Source: Methylotenera sp. (lineage in GTDB: Bacteria > Pseudomonadota > Gammaproteobacteria > Burkholderiales > Methylophilaceae). Taken from it: 14,632 nucleotides of DNA. Position 1 is the stretch's first letter, and each line of letters opens with the position of its first letter. The DNA lies in NCBI GenBank assembly GCA_005791685.1, contig SXVG01000111.1:1-14632 (forward strand), written 5' to 3'. Below, piece after piece: positions 6,287 through 13,965 of this stretch. The translations under genes were made by a program, and so were the position numbers. Under the pieces are notes generated by a model that was given only the letters and a program-made list of their open reading frames with translations, did not search any database and was not told the origin of the DNA.

Positions 6287-8362
6287 ATGATCATGCATAA
6301 ACATTTCAAATTAGTCTGCTGGGCGGCGGTGTTAGGCCTAGGCTTGGCGGCGGTCTGTGCGATTGCCTTAAACCGAGGCGAAAGCATCAGTGCCCTGTGG
6401 TTTATTGCCGCGGCGGCTTGTATTTACGCCATCGCTTACCGTTTTTACGCGGCTTGGATTGCCGCTTCCGTGCTCATGGTGGACAGCACGCGGGCGACGC
6501 CGGCCGAACGTTTAGACAACGGCCGCGATTTTGTTCCGACCAATAAATGGGTGGTGTTTGGCCACCATTTTGCTGCCATCGCTGGCCCTGGCCCCTTAAT
6601 TGGCCCGACTTTGGCCGCGCAGTTTGGCTATTTGCCCGGCACCTTGTGGATACTGGTTGGGGCGGTCTTGGGCGGTGCAGTGCAGGACATGGTGACCTTA
6701 TTTTTCTCGACCCGGCGCAACGCCCGCAGTTTAGGCCAAATGGCCAGAGATGAAATCGGCCCGATAGGCGGCGCGGCGGCGCTAATAGGCACGTTTTTAA
6801 TCATGATTATATTGATAGCGGTGTTAGGTCTGGTGGTGGTTAACGCCATGAAGCACAGCCCTTGGGCGACATCCACGGTGGCGGCCACCATCCCAATTGC
6901 CATGCTGGTGGGCTTTTACATGCGTAACTTTCGTCCCGGGCGGGTGTTAGAAGCCACCTTGCTAGGCGTGGTCTTGCTGTTGTTGGCGGTAGTAGGCGGC
7001 GGCTGGATAGACCACCAGCCCATGCTGCGCGGTTGGTTTGATCATGAGGGCCTCACTTTGGCTTGGGCCATCATTGCCTACGGCTTTGCTGCTGCGGTGG
7101 TGCCGGTTTGGTTGTTACTGGCCCCGCGCGACTATTTGTCGACCTTTGTGAAATTAGGCACGGTGATGTTATTGGCCGTCGCCATCATTATTTTGCAACC
7201 GCAGGTGCACATGCCGGCCTTGACCCAGTTTACCGATGGCAGCGGCCCCATCTTTGGCGGCAAGCTATTCCCTTTTGTCTTTATCACCATCGCCTGCGGC
7301 GCTATTTCTGGTTTTCATGCCTTGATTGCCTCGGGTACCACGCCTAAGTTGTTGGCCAATGAAAGCGACATACGCATGATAGGTTACGGCGCCATGTTGC
7401 TAGAAAGCTTCGTCGCCATCATGGCCATGATAGCCGCCACTGTGTTGGAGCCAGGCGTGTTTTTTGCCATCAACAGCCCGGCTGGCGTGGTCGGCAGCGA
7501 GGCGGTGGACGCGATTGCGAAGATTAACAGTTGGGGCTTTGCCGTGACGCTAGAGCAAATGAACCAATTGGCAAGCGACATGGGCGAAAGCAGCTTGTTT
7601 GCCCGCACCGGTGGCGCGCCCAGCTTGGCGGTGGGCATGGCCAGTATATTTGGCCATGCTTTCGGCAAAAGCATGCTGGCCATTTGGTACCATTTTGCCA
7701 TCATGTTTGAAGCCATTTTTATCCTGACGACCTTAGATGCCGGCACCCGTGTCGGCCGCTTTATGTTGCAAGACATGTTGGGCAATGTCTGGCCAAAAAT
7801 GGGGCGCACCTCATGGACGCCATCGGTGATGTTGACCAGCGGGCTAGTGGTGGCGGCTTGGGGCTATTTTCTATACATAGGCGTGATAGACCCGAATGGC
7901 GGGGTGAATATTTTATGGCCCTTATTTGGCATTGCCAACCAAATGCTGGCGGCCATTGCCTTGTGCGTGGCCACCGGCATTCTGGTCAAGTCAGGCAGGC
8001 TTAAGTTTGCTTGGATTACCGGTTTGCCCTTAATCTGGCTATTGACCGTGACCAGTACGGCGGCCTGGCAAAAAATATTCAGTGATGACATCCGGGTGGG
8101 ATTTTTTGCCGCCGCCAACGATTTGTCGGCAAAATTAGCCGCCGGTGTGCTGCCTTTGGATAAAGCGGCGGTGGCGCCTAAGCTGATATTCAATCAGCAA
8201 TTAGACGCGTATTTGACGGTGTTTTTTGTGCTGTTGTTATGGCTGGTGGTGCTGGACATGCTCTACGTGCTTTATCGCTATTTGCGCGCCCAGCCCTTAT
8301 TGCCTTTGACCGAAGCGGCTTATCAACCGACGCGTTTAGTCGACAGCTGGGTGCGCGACTGA
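6287..8362 (+). CDS. cstA: Carbon starvation protein CstA-type transporter (pyruvate / peptide family)
   Basis: A 691-residue inner-membrane transporter of the CstA family, close in length to E. coli CstA (about 700). The conserved N-terminal CstA domain shows LDNGRDFVPTNKW (76-88), FGHHFAAIAGPGPLIGPTLA (91-110), YLPGTLWILVGAVLGG (115-130), VQDMVTLF (132-139) and the cytoplasmic STRRNARSLGQMAR (141-154). Further on, IACGAISGFHALIASGTTPK and the C-terminal hydrophobic block are also family hallmarks. E. coli CstA and its paralogue BtsT are reported to import pyruvate, with peptide uptake also attributed to CstA; the substrate here is inferred from family. Starts at 6287 and 6293 are possible, and neither has a strong Shine-Dalgarno, so translation may be coupled to the gene before it. 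The stop overlaps the next ATG (TGATG), pairing it with its usual small partner. Confidence 0.94.
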   Translation: MIMHKHFKLVCWAAVLGLGLAAVCAIALNRGESISALWFIAAAACIYAIAYRFYAAWIAASVLMVDSTRATPAERLDNGRDFVPTNKWVVFGHHFAAIAGPGPLIGPTLAAQFGYLPGTLWILVGAVLGGAVQDMVTLFFSTRRNARSLGQMARDEIGPIGGAAALIGTFLIMIILIAVLGLVVVNAMKHSPWATSTVAATIPIAMLVGFYMRNFRPGRVLEATLLGVVLLLLAVVGGGWIDHQPMLRGWFDHEGLTLAWAIIAYGFAAAVVPVWLLLAPRDYLSTFVKLGTVMLLAVAIIILQPQVHMPALTQFTDGSGPIFGGKLFPFVFITIACGAISGFHALIASGTTPKLLANESDIRMIGYGAMLLESFVAIMAMIAATVLEPGVFFAINSPAGVVGSEAVDAIAKINSWGFAVTLEQMNQLASDMGESSLFARTGGAPSLAVGMASIFGHAFGKSMLAIWYHFAIMFEAIFILTTLDAGTRVGRFMLQDMLGNVWPKMGRTSWTPSVMLTSGLVVAAWGYFLYIGVIDPNGGVNILWPLFGIANQMLAAIALCVATGILVKSGRLKFAWITGLPLIWLLTVTSTAAWQKIFSDDIRVGFFAAANDLSAKLAAGVLPLDKAAVAPKLIFNQQLDAYLTVFFVLLLWLVVLDMLYVLYRYLRAQPLLPLTEAAYQPTRLVDSWVRD

Positions 8363-8571
8363 TGCATGTGCTGGCCCGCCTATTGAAAAACATTAAACAC
8401 CTGTGGCACCGCGTGCGCCAATTAAGCGGTGACGATGCCTATGAGGTGTATGTCAAGCACCATGCCGCATTTCATCAAGCCAGCCTCGATGCCCCGCCCT
8501 TATTAAGCCGCAAGGATTTTTTTAAATTGTGGCAAGACAGCCAATGGCAAGGGGTGAACCGTTGCTGTTAA
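8362..8571 (+). CDS. ybdD: YbdD/YjiX family small protein (DUF466), CstA partner
   Basis: A 69-residue protein whose ATG overlaps the cstA stop codon by one base (TGATG), implying translational coupling. It has the layout of E. coli YbdD and YjiX, which are encoded right after cstA and btsT: a basic N-terminal helix, a GDDAYEVYVKHH stretch (23-34), then a RKDFFKLWQDSQW segment (50-62) and the C-terminal VNRCC (65-69). A longer reading frame extends upstream into cstA, but the family length and the overlap favour 8362. It has no signal peptide or membrane segment. It likely acts as a cytosolic partner of the transporter; the mechanism is not something I can read from sequence. Confidence 0.9.
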   Translation: MHVLARLLKNIKHLWHRVRQLSGDDAYEVYVKHHAAFHQASLDAPPLLSRKDFFKLWQDSQWQGVNRCC

Positions 8572-8587
8572 GCTGTAGGCAAGTCTC

Positions 8588-9328
8588 ATGAAGGGCTTTG
8601 GGATTTACATCATAGGCGATGAAATACTCTCCGGTAAGCGCCAAGATGCGCATTTATCCTTCGTGATTCAAGCCTTAAAAGCGCGCGGTTTGTCATTGGC
8701 CTGGGCGAATTATTTGGGCGACATCCCCGAGCAAATTACTGCTGCGCTTAAGACCAGCATGGCGCGCGGTGACGTGGTGTTTAGCTTTGGCGGCATAGGC
8801 GCCACGCCGGATGACTTTACGCGGCAATGCGCGGCCGACGCCGTCGGCGTGTCCCTGGCTAGGCATGCTGAGGCCTTGGCCGAAATAGAGGCGCAGTACG
8901 GCGACACGGCTTACCCCCAACGCGTACTGATGGCCGATTTTCCGCAAGGGGCCAGCATCATCCCCAATCCGGTTAATCGGGTGGCGGGTTTTGCCATTCG
9001 TGAACATTATTTTTTGCCCGGCTTTCCACAAATGGCCCATCCCATGATGGAGTGGGTGCTGGATACGCATTATGCTCAGCTGTTTCATCAGCAAGATTAC
9101 GCCGAGGCCTCTATTTTGGTTATGGAGGCGGGTGAAAGCCGTTTAATCGATTTGATGCAAGCGATAGTCGCGCAGTACCCAGACTTGAAATTATTCAGCT
9201 TGCCTAAACTCGACAAGCAACGCAGCACCGAGCTCGGGGTGAAGGGTTTGGCTAACCGGGTGGCGGCTGCGCTAGCAGACATCAAGCAAGGCGTGAGCGC
9301 GCTTAATTTTCCGTGGACTGATTTGTAG
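8588..9328 (+). CDS. Stand-alone molybdopterin-binding domain protein (CinA N-terminal / MoaB-like)
   Basis: A 246-residue protein with one MoCF_biosynth (molybdopterin-binding) fold of about residues 3-165. Visible motifs are GDEILSGKRQDAHLSFVI (10-27) and GGIGATPDDFTRQ (68-80), equivalent to the family GG(L/I)GxTxDD signature, and a later LPGFPQM. The C-terminal PncC/nicotinamide-nucleotide amidase domain of full-length CinA is absent; the remaining 80 or so residues are a family-specific tail. Such proteins are often labelled competence/damage-inducible protein A, but the substrate is unproven and a role in competence should not be assumed. It starts 16 bases after the ybdD-like gene (weak TAGGC before the ATG) and overlaps the next gene by one base (TAGTG). 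Family certain, function open. Confidence 0.85.
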   Translation: MKGFGIYIIGDEILSGKRQDAHLSFVIQALKARGLSLAWANYLGDIPEQITAALKTSMARGDVVFSFGGIGATPDDFTRQCAADAVGVSLARHAEALAEIEAQYGDTAYPQRVLMADFPQGASIIPNPVNRVAGFAIREHYFLPGFPQMAHPMMEWVLDTHYAQLFHQQDYAEASILVMEAGESRLIDLMQAIVAQYPDLKLFSLPKLDKQRSTELGVKGLANRVAAALADIKQGVSALNFPWTDL

Positions 9329-9582
9329 TGGACTGCCGTGCTGAATGTGGCGCCTGTTGTAGCGCGCCATCGATCAATAGCCCCATTCCCGGCATGCCCC
9401 ATGGCAAACCGGCTGGGGTGCGCTGCGCGCAATTGGGGGCACACAATCAATGCCTGATTTTTGGGCAGGCCTCGCGGCCAGCTTTTTGTGCCAGCTTGCA
9501 GCCCAGTGAAGAGATGTGCGGGGAAAGTCGGACGCATGCCATTTTATGGCTGACCGAGTTGGAACAATTAACCCGGCCTTAA
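9328..9582 (+). CDS. yeiW: YeiW-like cysteine-cluster protein (UPF0153 / YkgJ family)
   Basis: An 84-residue cytosolic protein with eight cysteines: Cys3, 7, 10 and 11 in CRAECGACC, then Cys33, 42, 54 and 64. The block APSINSPIPGMPHGKPAGVRC (13-33) and the segments RPAFCASLQPS and EEMCG match the small UPF0153 protein YeiW of E. coli as I remember it. The cluster probably binds zinc or iron; function is not established. Translation begins at a GTG (9328-9330) that overlaps the TAG stop of the preceding gene, so it is probably translationally coupled. The gene converges on the MFS gene, and the two share TTAA at 9579-9582, where each strand reads a TAA stop. It is the last gene of the six-gene plus-strand run. 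Confidence 0.88.
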   Translation: MDCRAECGACCSAPSINSPIPGMPHGKPAGVRCAQLGAHNQCLIFGQASRPAFCASLQPSEEMCGESRTHAILWLTELEQLTRP

Positions 9583-10889
9583 GCGCGATTGAAGTCCAGT
9601 TTTTGTTGGTCTTGCATCAAGCACACCGCCCCCAAGCTGATTAAGGCCATGGCCGACACGTAGTAGCCCACCCAAGTTAAACCACCATGATTTGCCAGCA
9701 GTTGCGACACATAAGGCGCGCTGGACGCGCCTAAAATGCCGCCTAAATTGTAGCTTAAGCCGGCGCCGCTGTAGCGCACGGCCACCGGGAATTGTTCGGG
9801 TAAAAAAGCGCCCATGGGGGCAAACGTGGCGCCCATCAGCAATAAAGCCAAGGATAAAAATAAGGTGATGGCCACAACATGAGCGCTGCTTAATAAGGGG
9901 TTTAAACTAAAGCCGAGCAAGATGGCTAAAAAACAGCCGATTAATAACACCGGTTTACGCCCGTATTGATCGCTTAAGGCCGCCGACACTGGGGTAATGA
10001 GCGCCATAAACAGCACAGCAAAGCACAGCATTTGCAAGAAATCCAGTCTGGCTATGCCTAGGGTTTGCGTGCCATAACTTAAACAAAAAACCGTGGCGGT
10101 ATAAAACAGGTTGTAGCAAACCGTCATGGCCAGTGCGCCGAGTAGCAAGGGCTTTTTATGATTTTTTAATAAAGTTTGGATGGGTGTTTTAACGGTGTGC
10201 TGTTGGTCCAAAGCAAGGGCAAAGGCGGTGGTTTCGCTCAATTTAAAGCGCACGTACAAGCCCAGCACCACCAATAGGGCGCTGGCAAAAAACGGCAGGC
10301 GCCAGCCCCAAGCTTTAAATTCAGCCTCGGTTAAAAACACACTTAAGGCTAAAAAACTTAAACTTGCCAGCAAGAATCCCACCGCTGGCCCCAGTTGCGG
10401 GAACATACCAAACCAGCCACGTCGGCCGGCCGGCGCACTCTCGGTGGCCAGCAAGGCCGCGCCACCCCATTCGCCGCCTAAACCTATGCCTTGCGCCACG
10501 CGTAATAGACAAAGCAATAAAGGCGCCCAGCCGCCTATGGCGTCGTAGCCTGGTAAACAGCCTATCAATAAAGTGGCCGTACCCATCAACAACAAAGAGC
10601 TGGGCAACGTGGCCTTGCGGCCTATGCGGTCGCCAAAATGACCGAACATAATGGCGCCTAGGGGGCGGGCAAAAAAAGCGATACCAAAACTTAAAAAAGC
10701 ATTTAAAGCTTGCGCCGTCGGATCACTGCTGGGAAAAAATACCGGGCCTATGACCAAGGCCGCCGCCATGGCGTAAATGTAAAAGTCATAAAACTCAATG
10801 GCGGTGCCGATAAAGCTGGCAAAGGCAATGTGCGTGGCTGACGCTGGTTTTTTGGTTGAAGTTGGGTTCAAAGTAGGGCTTACTTTCAT
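9579..10889 (-). CDS. MFS transporter, metabolite:H+ symporter (MHS) type
   Basis: A 436-residue, 12-helix secondary transporter. The N-terminal IGTAIEFYDFYIYA in helix 1, the MFS motif A GHFGDRIGRK after helix 2 and RVAQGIGLGGEWGGAALLA in helix 4 are hallmarks of the MHS group that includes ShiA, KgtP, ProP and YhjE of E. coli. A second motif-A-like SDQYGRK marks the C-terminal half, and LPEQFPVAVRYSGAGLSYN is also typical. The substrate (an organic acid, shikimate, osmolyte or other) cannot be told from sequence. The ATG at 10889 is chosen; a TTG 11 codons upstream (10922) is in frame but overlaps a perfect -10 box, so it would be untranscribed from that promoter. It is divergent from dusB. 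Confidence 0.9.
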   Translation of the reverse strand: MKVSPTLNPTSTKKPASATHIAFASFIGTAIEFYDFYIYAMAAALVIGPVFFPSSDPTAQALNAFLSFGIAFFARPLGAIMFGHFGDRIGRKATLPSSLLLMGTATLLIGCLPGYDAIGGWAPLLLCLLRVAQGIGLGGEWGGAALLATESAPAGRRGWFGMFPQLGPAVGFLLASLSFLALSVFLTEAEFKAWGWRLPFFASALLVVLGLYVRFKLSETTAFALALDQQHTVKTPIQTLLKNHKKPLLLGALAMTVCYNLFYTATVFCLSYGTQTLGIARLDFLQMLCFAVLFMALITPVSAALSDQYGRKPVLLIGCFLAILLGFSLNPLLSSAHVVAITLFLSLALLLMGATFAPMGAFLPEQFPVAVRYSGAGLSYNLGGILGASSAPYVSQLLANHGGLTWVGYYVSAMALISLGAVCLMQDQQKLDFNRA

Positions 10890-10913
10890 TTCGCAATATG
10901 GATGGGCATGGCC

Positions 10914-10919
10914 ATTATA
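10914..10919 (-). promoter_or_regulatory. Candidate -10 box of the MFS transporter gene
   Basis: On the minus strand this is a perfect TATAAT, about 24 bases before the ATG at 10889, giving a leader of about 18 bases. The -35 is poor: the best hexamer, TTAACG (plus-strand 10939-10944), lies at a long 19-bp spacing. It supports ATG 10889 as the start rather than the upstream TTG. Confidence 0.4.
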
Positions 10920-10978
10920 CAAAGTTTTAGTTTTATACCGTTAACTGCAAATTTAAGTTTTCTGCCACCTGATTTGCG

Positions 10979-10986
10979 TATAAAAT
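10979..10986 (+). promoter_or_regulatory. Candidate -10 region of the dusB-fis operon
   Basis: TATAAAAT at 10979-10986 offers two overlapping -10 matches (TATAAA and TAAAAT, each 5 of 6). It lies about 38 bases before the dusB GTG. The hexamer at 17-bp spacing from TAAAAT is TTTTCT, a weak -35. The rest of the 134-base gap to the MFS start shows no riboswitch-like or strong hairpin structure. Confidence 0.35.
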
Positions 10987-11023
10987 AGGCAACTCGGCGT
11001 TAATAATGTAAAGCATACTCGCA

Positions 11024-12052
11024 GTGCAAATCGGTCATCACCTACTTAAAAACAACCTGATTGTAGCGCCCATGGCAGGGGTGACGGACAGACCTTTCCG
11101 TCAGTTGTGCAAAAAAATGGGTGCCGGTTTGGCGGTGTCGGAGATGGTGACGTCCAATTCGCTGTTGTACGGTAGCGAAAAAACCTTGCGCCGCGCCAAT
11201 CACCAAGGCGAAGTGGATCCCATTTCCGTGCAAATTGCCGGCGCCGATCCTAAGATGATGGCAGAAGCGGCCAAGCACAATGTGGACAATGGCGCACAGA
11301 TCATAGACATCAACATGGGCTGCCCGGCCAAGAAAATTTGCAATGTCATGGCAGGCTCAGCCTTACTCAAAGACGAGCCACTGGTGGCGCAAATTCTTAA
11401 AGCGGTGGTCAACGCGGTAGACGTGCCGGTCACCTTGAAAATACGCACCGGCTGGGATAAACATAACCGTAATGCTGTGCAAATTGCCAAAATGGCCGAA
11501 GATATAGGCGTGCAAGCATTGGCCATGCACGGTCGCACGCGCGCTTGTTTATACACTGGCGACGCTGAGTACGACACCATCGCCACGGTCAAGCAAGCGA
11601 TTAACATCCCGCTGATTGCCAATGGCGACATTACCAGCCCAGAAAAAGCTAAATTTGTCTTGGACTACACCGGGGTAGATGCGGTCATGATAGGCCGTGC
11701 CGCGCAAGGTCGGCCTTGGATATTCCGTGAAATAGAGCATTTCCTTAAGACTGGCGAGCACTTGCCCGCCCCGGAAGTGAGTGAAATTCGCAGTGTGATG
11801 TTGGCGCATTTGCATGATCTTTATGATTTTTATGGGGAGCTTACCGGCATGCGCATGGCGCGTAAGCATATTTCTTGGTACACCAAGGGCTTGAAAGATT
11901 CGGCCAATTTCCGCCATAACATGAATACCTTGCAAACCATCCCTTTGCAACTCGCGGCCATAGATGAATTTTTTGATCATCTGCAGAGCCGGGACCACCG
12001 TTTGCAGTACGACGATATTGAAACAACTGACGTGGTGTTAAAGGCGGCCTAA
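11024..12052 (+). CDS. dusB: tRNA-dihydrouridine synthase B
   Basis: An FMN-dependent enzyme that reduces specific uridines in the tRNA D-loop to dihydrouridine. The 342-residue product starts with QIGHHLLKNNLIVAPMAGVT after the initiator, in register with E. coli DusB, which supports the GTG at 11024; the ATG 18 bases upstream is followed directly by a stop. Key features are APMAGVTDRPFR (15-26), DINMGCPAKK (95-104) with the catalytic Cys100, LKIRTGW, AMHGRTR, ANGDI and the phosphate-binding MIGRAAQGRPW. The C-terminal tRNA-binding helical domain is present (RKHISWYTKG). The stop overlaps the fis ATG (TAATG), the classical dusB-fis arrangement of beta- and gammaproteobacteria. An intact, ordinary gene. 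Confidence 0.97.
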   Translation: MQIGHHLLKNNLIVAPMAGVTDRPFRQLCKKMGAGLAVSEMVTSNSLLYGSEKTLRRANHQGEVDPISVQIAGADPKMMAEAAKHNVDNGAQIIDINMGCPAKKICNVMAGSALLKDEPLVAQILKAVVNAVDVPVTLKIRTGWDKHNRNAVQIAKMAEDIGVQALAMHGRTRACLYTGDAEYDTIATVKQAINIPLIANGDITSPEKAKFVLDYTGVDAVMIGRAAQGRPWIFREIEHFLKTGEHLPAPEVSEIRSVMLAHLHDLYDFYGELTGMRMARKHISWYTKGLKDSANFRHNMNTLQTIPLQLAAIDEFFDHLQSRDHRLQYDDIETTDVVLKAA

Positions 12053-12318
12053 TGGAAGAATGTGAACTGACTCAAACTGGCTCTATGCCTGATTGCCAAA
12101 TCGCCAACAGCGTTAAATCTTCGTTGGATCAATACTTTAAAGATCTCGATGGCGGACGGCCACACGCCTTGTATGACATGGTTTTGGCCTGCATAGAAAA
12201 GCCTTTATTGGAGTACACCTTGCACTACGCGGGGGGCAACCAAAGCAAAGCGGCCGAAATTCTAGGGTTAAATCGCAACACCTTACGTAAGAAAATGCAG
12301 CAGTACCACATCGAGTAG
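12052..12318 (+). CDS. fis: Fis family nucleoid-associated DNA-binding protein
   Basis: An 88-residue protein, a little shorter than E. coli Fis (98). The C-terminal half holds the recognisable Fis helix-turn-helix: LLEYTLHYAGGNQSKAAEIL (52-71), then GLNRNTLRKKMQQYHIE (72-88). The N-terminal half differs from E. coli in sequence, as is usual outside the enterics; ALYDMVLACIEKPLLE would be the dimerisation helix region. Fis dimers bend DNA, shape the nucleoid and influence rRNA and growth-phase genes in enterics; that role here is by homology. Its ATG overlaps the dusB stop by one base, so the two are surely co-transcribed. No separate promoter is visible within the end of dusB. Confidence 0.95.
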   Translation: MEECELTQTGSMPDCQIANSVKSSLDQYFKDLDGGRPHALYDMVLACIEKPLLEYTLHYAGGNQSKAAEILGLNRNTLRKKMQQYHIE

Positions 12319-12366
12319 CATTCGATCGTCTTTATATTCCTTAATTAACTTCATTTGAGTTTTCAC

Positions 12367-13953
12367 ATGGCAACCATTAAACGTGCGCTGATTAGCGTTT
12401 CAGATAAATCCGGTATTTTAGAATTGGCCCGGGCTTTAACTAAATTAAAGGTGGAGATTCTATCCACCGGCGGCACCGCAAAATTATTTCGTGACAACGC
12501 CATTCCCGTGTTGGAAGTCAGTGACTACACCGGGTTTACCGAGATGTTGGATGGCCGAGTTAAAACCTTGCATCCGAAAGTGCACGGCGGTATTTTAGGT
12601 CGGCGTGATTTACCCGAACACGTGGCGGCCATGCAAGCGGCCGACATCCCGAATATCGACATGGTGGTGGTCAATTTATACCCATTTGAAGCAACCGTGG
12701 CCCAAGCCGATTGCACGCTGGAAGACGCCATAGAAAACATAGACATTGGTGGCCCGGCCATGGTGCGTTCGGCGGCTAAAAACTGGAAAGACGTTGCCGT
12801 TCTAACCGATGCCAGCCAATACCCGGACGTCATCACTGAATTGCAAAGCACAGGCGGTGCCGTGAGCCAATCTACCCAATTTGCTTTATCGGTGGCGGCC
12901 TTTAATCGCATCAGCAATTACGATGGCGCCATCAGCGATTACCTGTCTTCATTTAATGCCGATGGCACCCGCAGTGCTTTTCCTGCGCAAAGCAACGGCC
13001 GTTTTGTTAAATTGCAAGACCTACGCTACGGCGAAAATCCCCACCAGCAAGCGGCGTTTTACCGCGACTTATCCCCGGCACCGGGTTCATTGGTCACCGC
13101 CACGCAATTGCAAGGTAAAGAATTAAGCTACAACAACATCGCCGATGGCGACGCCGCTTGGGAGGCCGTCAAATCTTTTAACAGCACCGCCTGTGTCATC
13201 GTTAAACACGCCAACCCGTGTGGGGTGGCACTCGGTGCCCATGCCTTGGAGGCCTATAGCAAGGCCTTTCAAACCGATCCTAGCAGTGCTTTTGGTGGCA
13301 TCATCGCCTTTAATTGCGTGGTGGATAAAGCCGCGGCCGAAGCCGTTAGCAAGCAATTTGTTGAGGTGCTGATTGCCCCCGACTACACGGCCGAAGCCTT
13401 GGCCATTTTTGCCGCCAAAGCCAACGTGCGAGTGCTAAAAATTGCCTTAGCCAAAGGTGGCGACACGCCTTGGCAGCAAGGCCGCAATGCCTATGACAGC
13501 AAACGCGTGGGTTCGGGTTTACTCATCCAAAGCGCGGACAACCATGAAATCAGCGTCGCGGATTTGAAAGTGGTTAGCAAGAAGCAAGCCACACCACAAC
13601 AAATGGCCGACATGCTGTTTGCTTGGCGCGTGGCCAAATACGTAAAATCCAATGCCATCGTGTTCTGCGGTAACGGCATGACCTTGGGCGTGGGTGCCGG
13701 TCAAATGAGCCGCGTGGACAGCACGCGCATCGCCGCCATCAAAGCGCAAAATGCCCATTTAAGCCTTAAAAATTCCGTGGTGGCCTCCGATGCCTTTTTT
13801 CCATTCCGCGATGGCATAGACGTGCTGGCAGAAGCCGGTGCCAGCTGTGTGATCCACCCGGGGGGTAGCATGCGCGATGAAGAAGTGGTGGCCGCTGCCG
13901 ACGAGCATGGCTTGGTGATGGTGGTGACTGGCATACGCCATTTTAGGCATTAA
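12367..13953 (+). CDS. purH: Bifunctional AICAR formyltransferase / IMP cyclohydrolase
   Basis: Carries out the last two steps of de novo IMP synthesis: formylation of AICAR with 10-formyl-tetrahydrofolate, then ring closure. The 528-residue product has the N-terminal MGS-like cyclohydrolase domain (about 1-195) with ISVSDKSGI (9-17), STGGTAKL (33-40), and [19 protein letters not shown] (62-80). The AICAR transformylase domain follows, with RYGENPHQ, the catalytic-site KHANPCG (280-286), [17 protein letters not shown] and [10 protein letters not shown], ending in [11 protein letters not shown] and VTGIRHFRH. The ATG at 12367 is preferred; a TTG four codons earlier (12355) is in frame. The 48-base gap after fis is AT-rich, with a weak TATATT at 12333-12338, so purH may be read through from dusB-fis or have its own weak promoter. 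purD follows after 12 bases. Confidence 0.97.
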   Translation: MATIKRALISVSDKSGILELARALTKLKVEILSTGGTAKLFRDNAIPVLEVSDYTGFTEMLDGRVKTLHPKVHGGILGRRDLPEHVAAMQAADIPNIDMVVVNLYPFEATVAQADCTLEDAIENIDIGGPAMVRSAAKNWKDVAVLTDASQYPDVITELQSTGGAVSQSTQFALSVAAFNRISNYDGAISDYLSSFNADGTRSAFPAQSNGRFVKLQDLRYGENPHQQAAFYRDLSPAPGSLVTATQLQGKELSYNNIADGDAAWEAVKSFNSTACVIVKHANPCGVALGAHALEAYSKAFQTDPSSAFGGIIAFNCVVDKAAAEAVSKQFVEVLIAPDYTAEALAIFAAKANVRVLKIALAKGGDTPWQQGRNAYDSKRVGSGLLIQSADNHEISVADLKVVSKKQATPQQMADMLFAWRVAKYVKSNAIVFCGNGMTLGVGAGQMSRVDSTRIAAIKAQNAHLSLKNSVVASDAFFPFRDGIDVLAEAGASCVIHPGGSMRDEEVVAAADEHGLVMVVTGIRHFRH

Positions 13954-13965
13954 GGTAAACAGCAT

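Noticed and set aside
12333..12338. TATATT before purH as a promoter
   Set aside because: The -10 match is fair, but no -35-like hexamer lies at 16-18 bp; it is mentioned under purH but not called.
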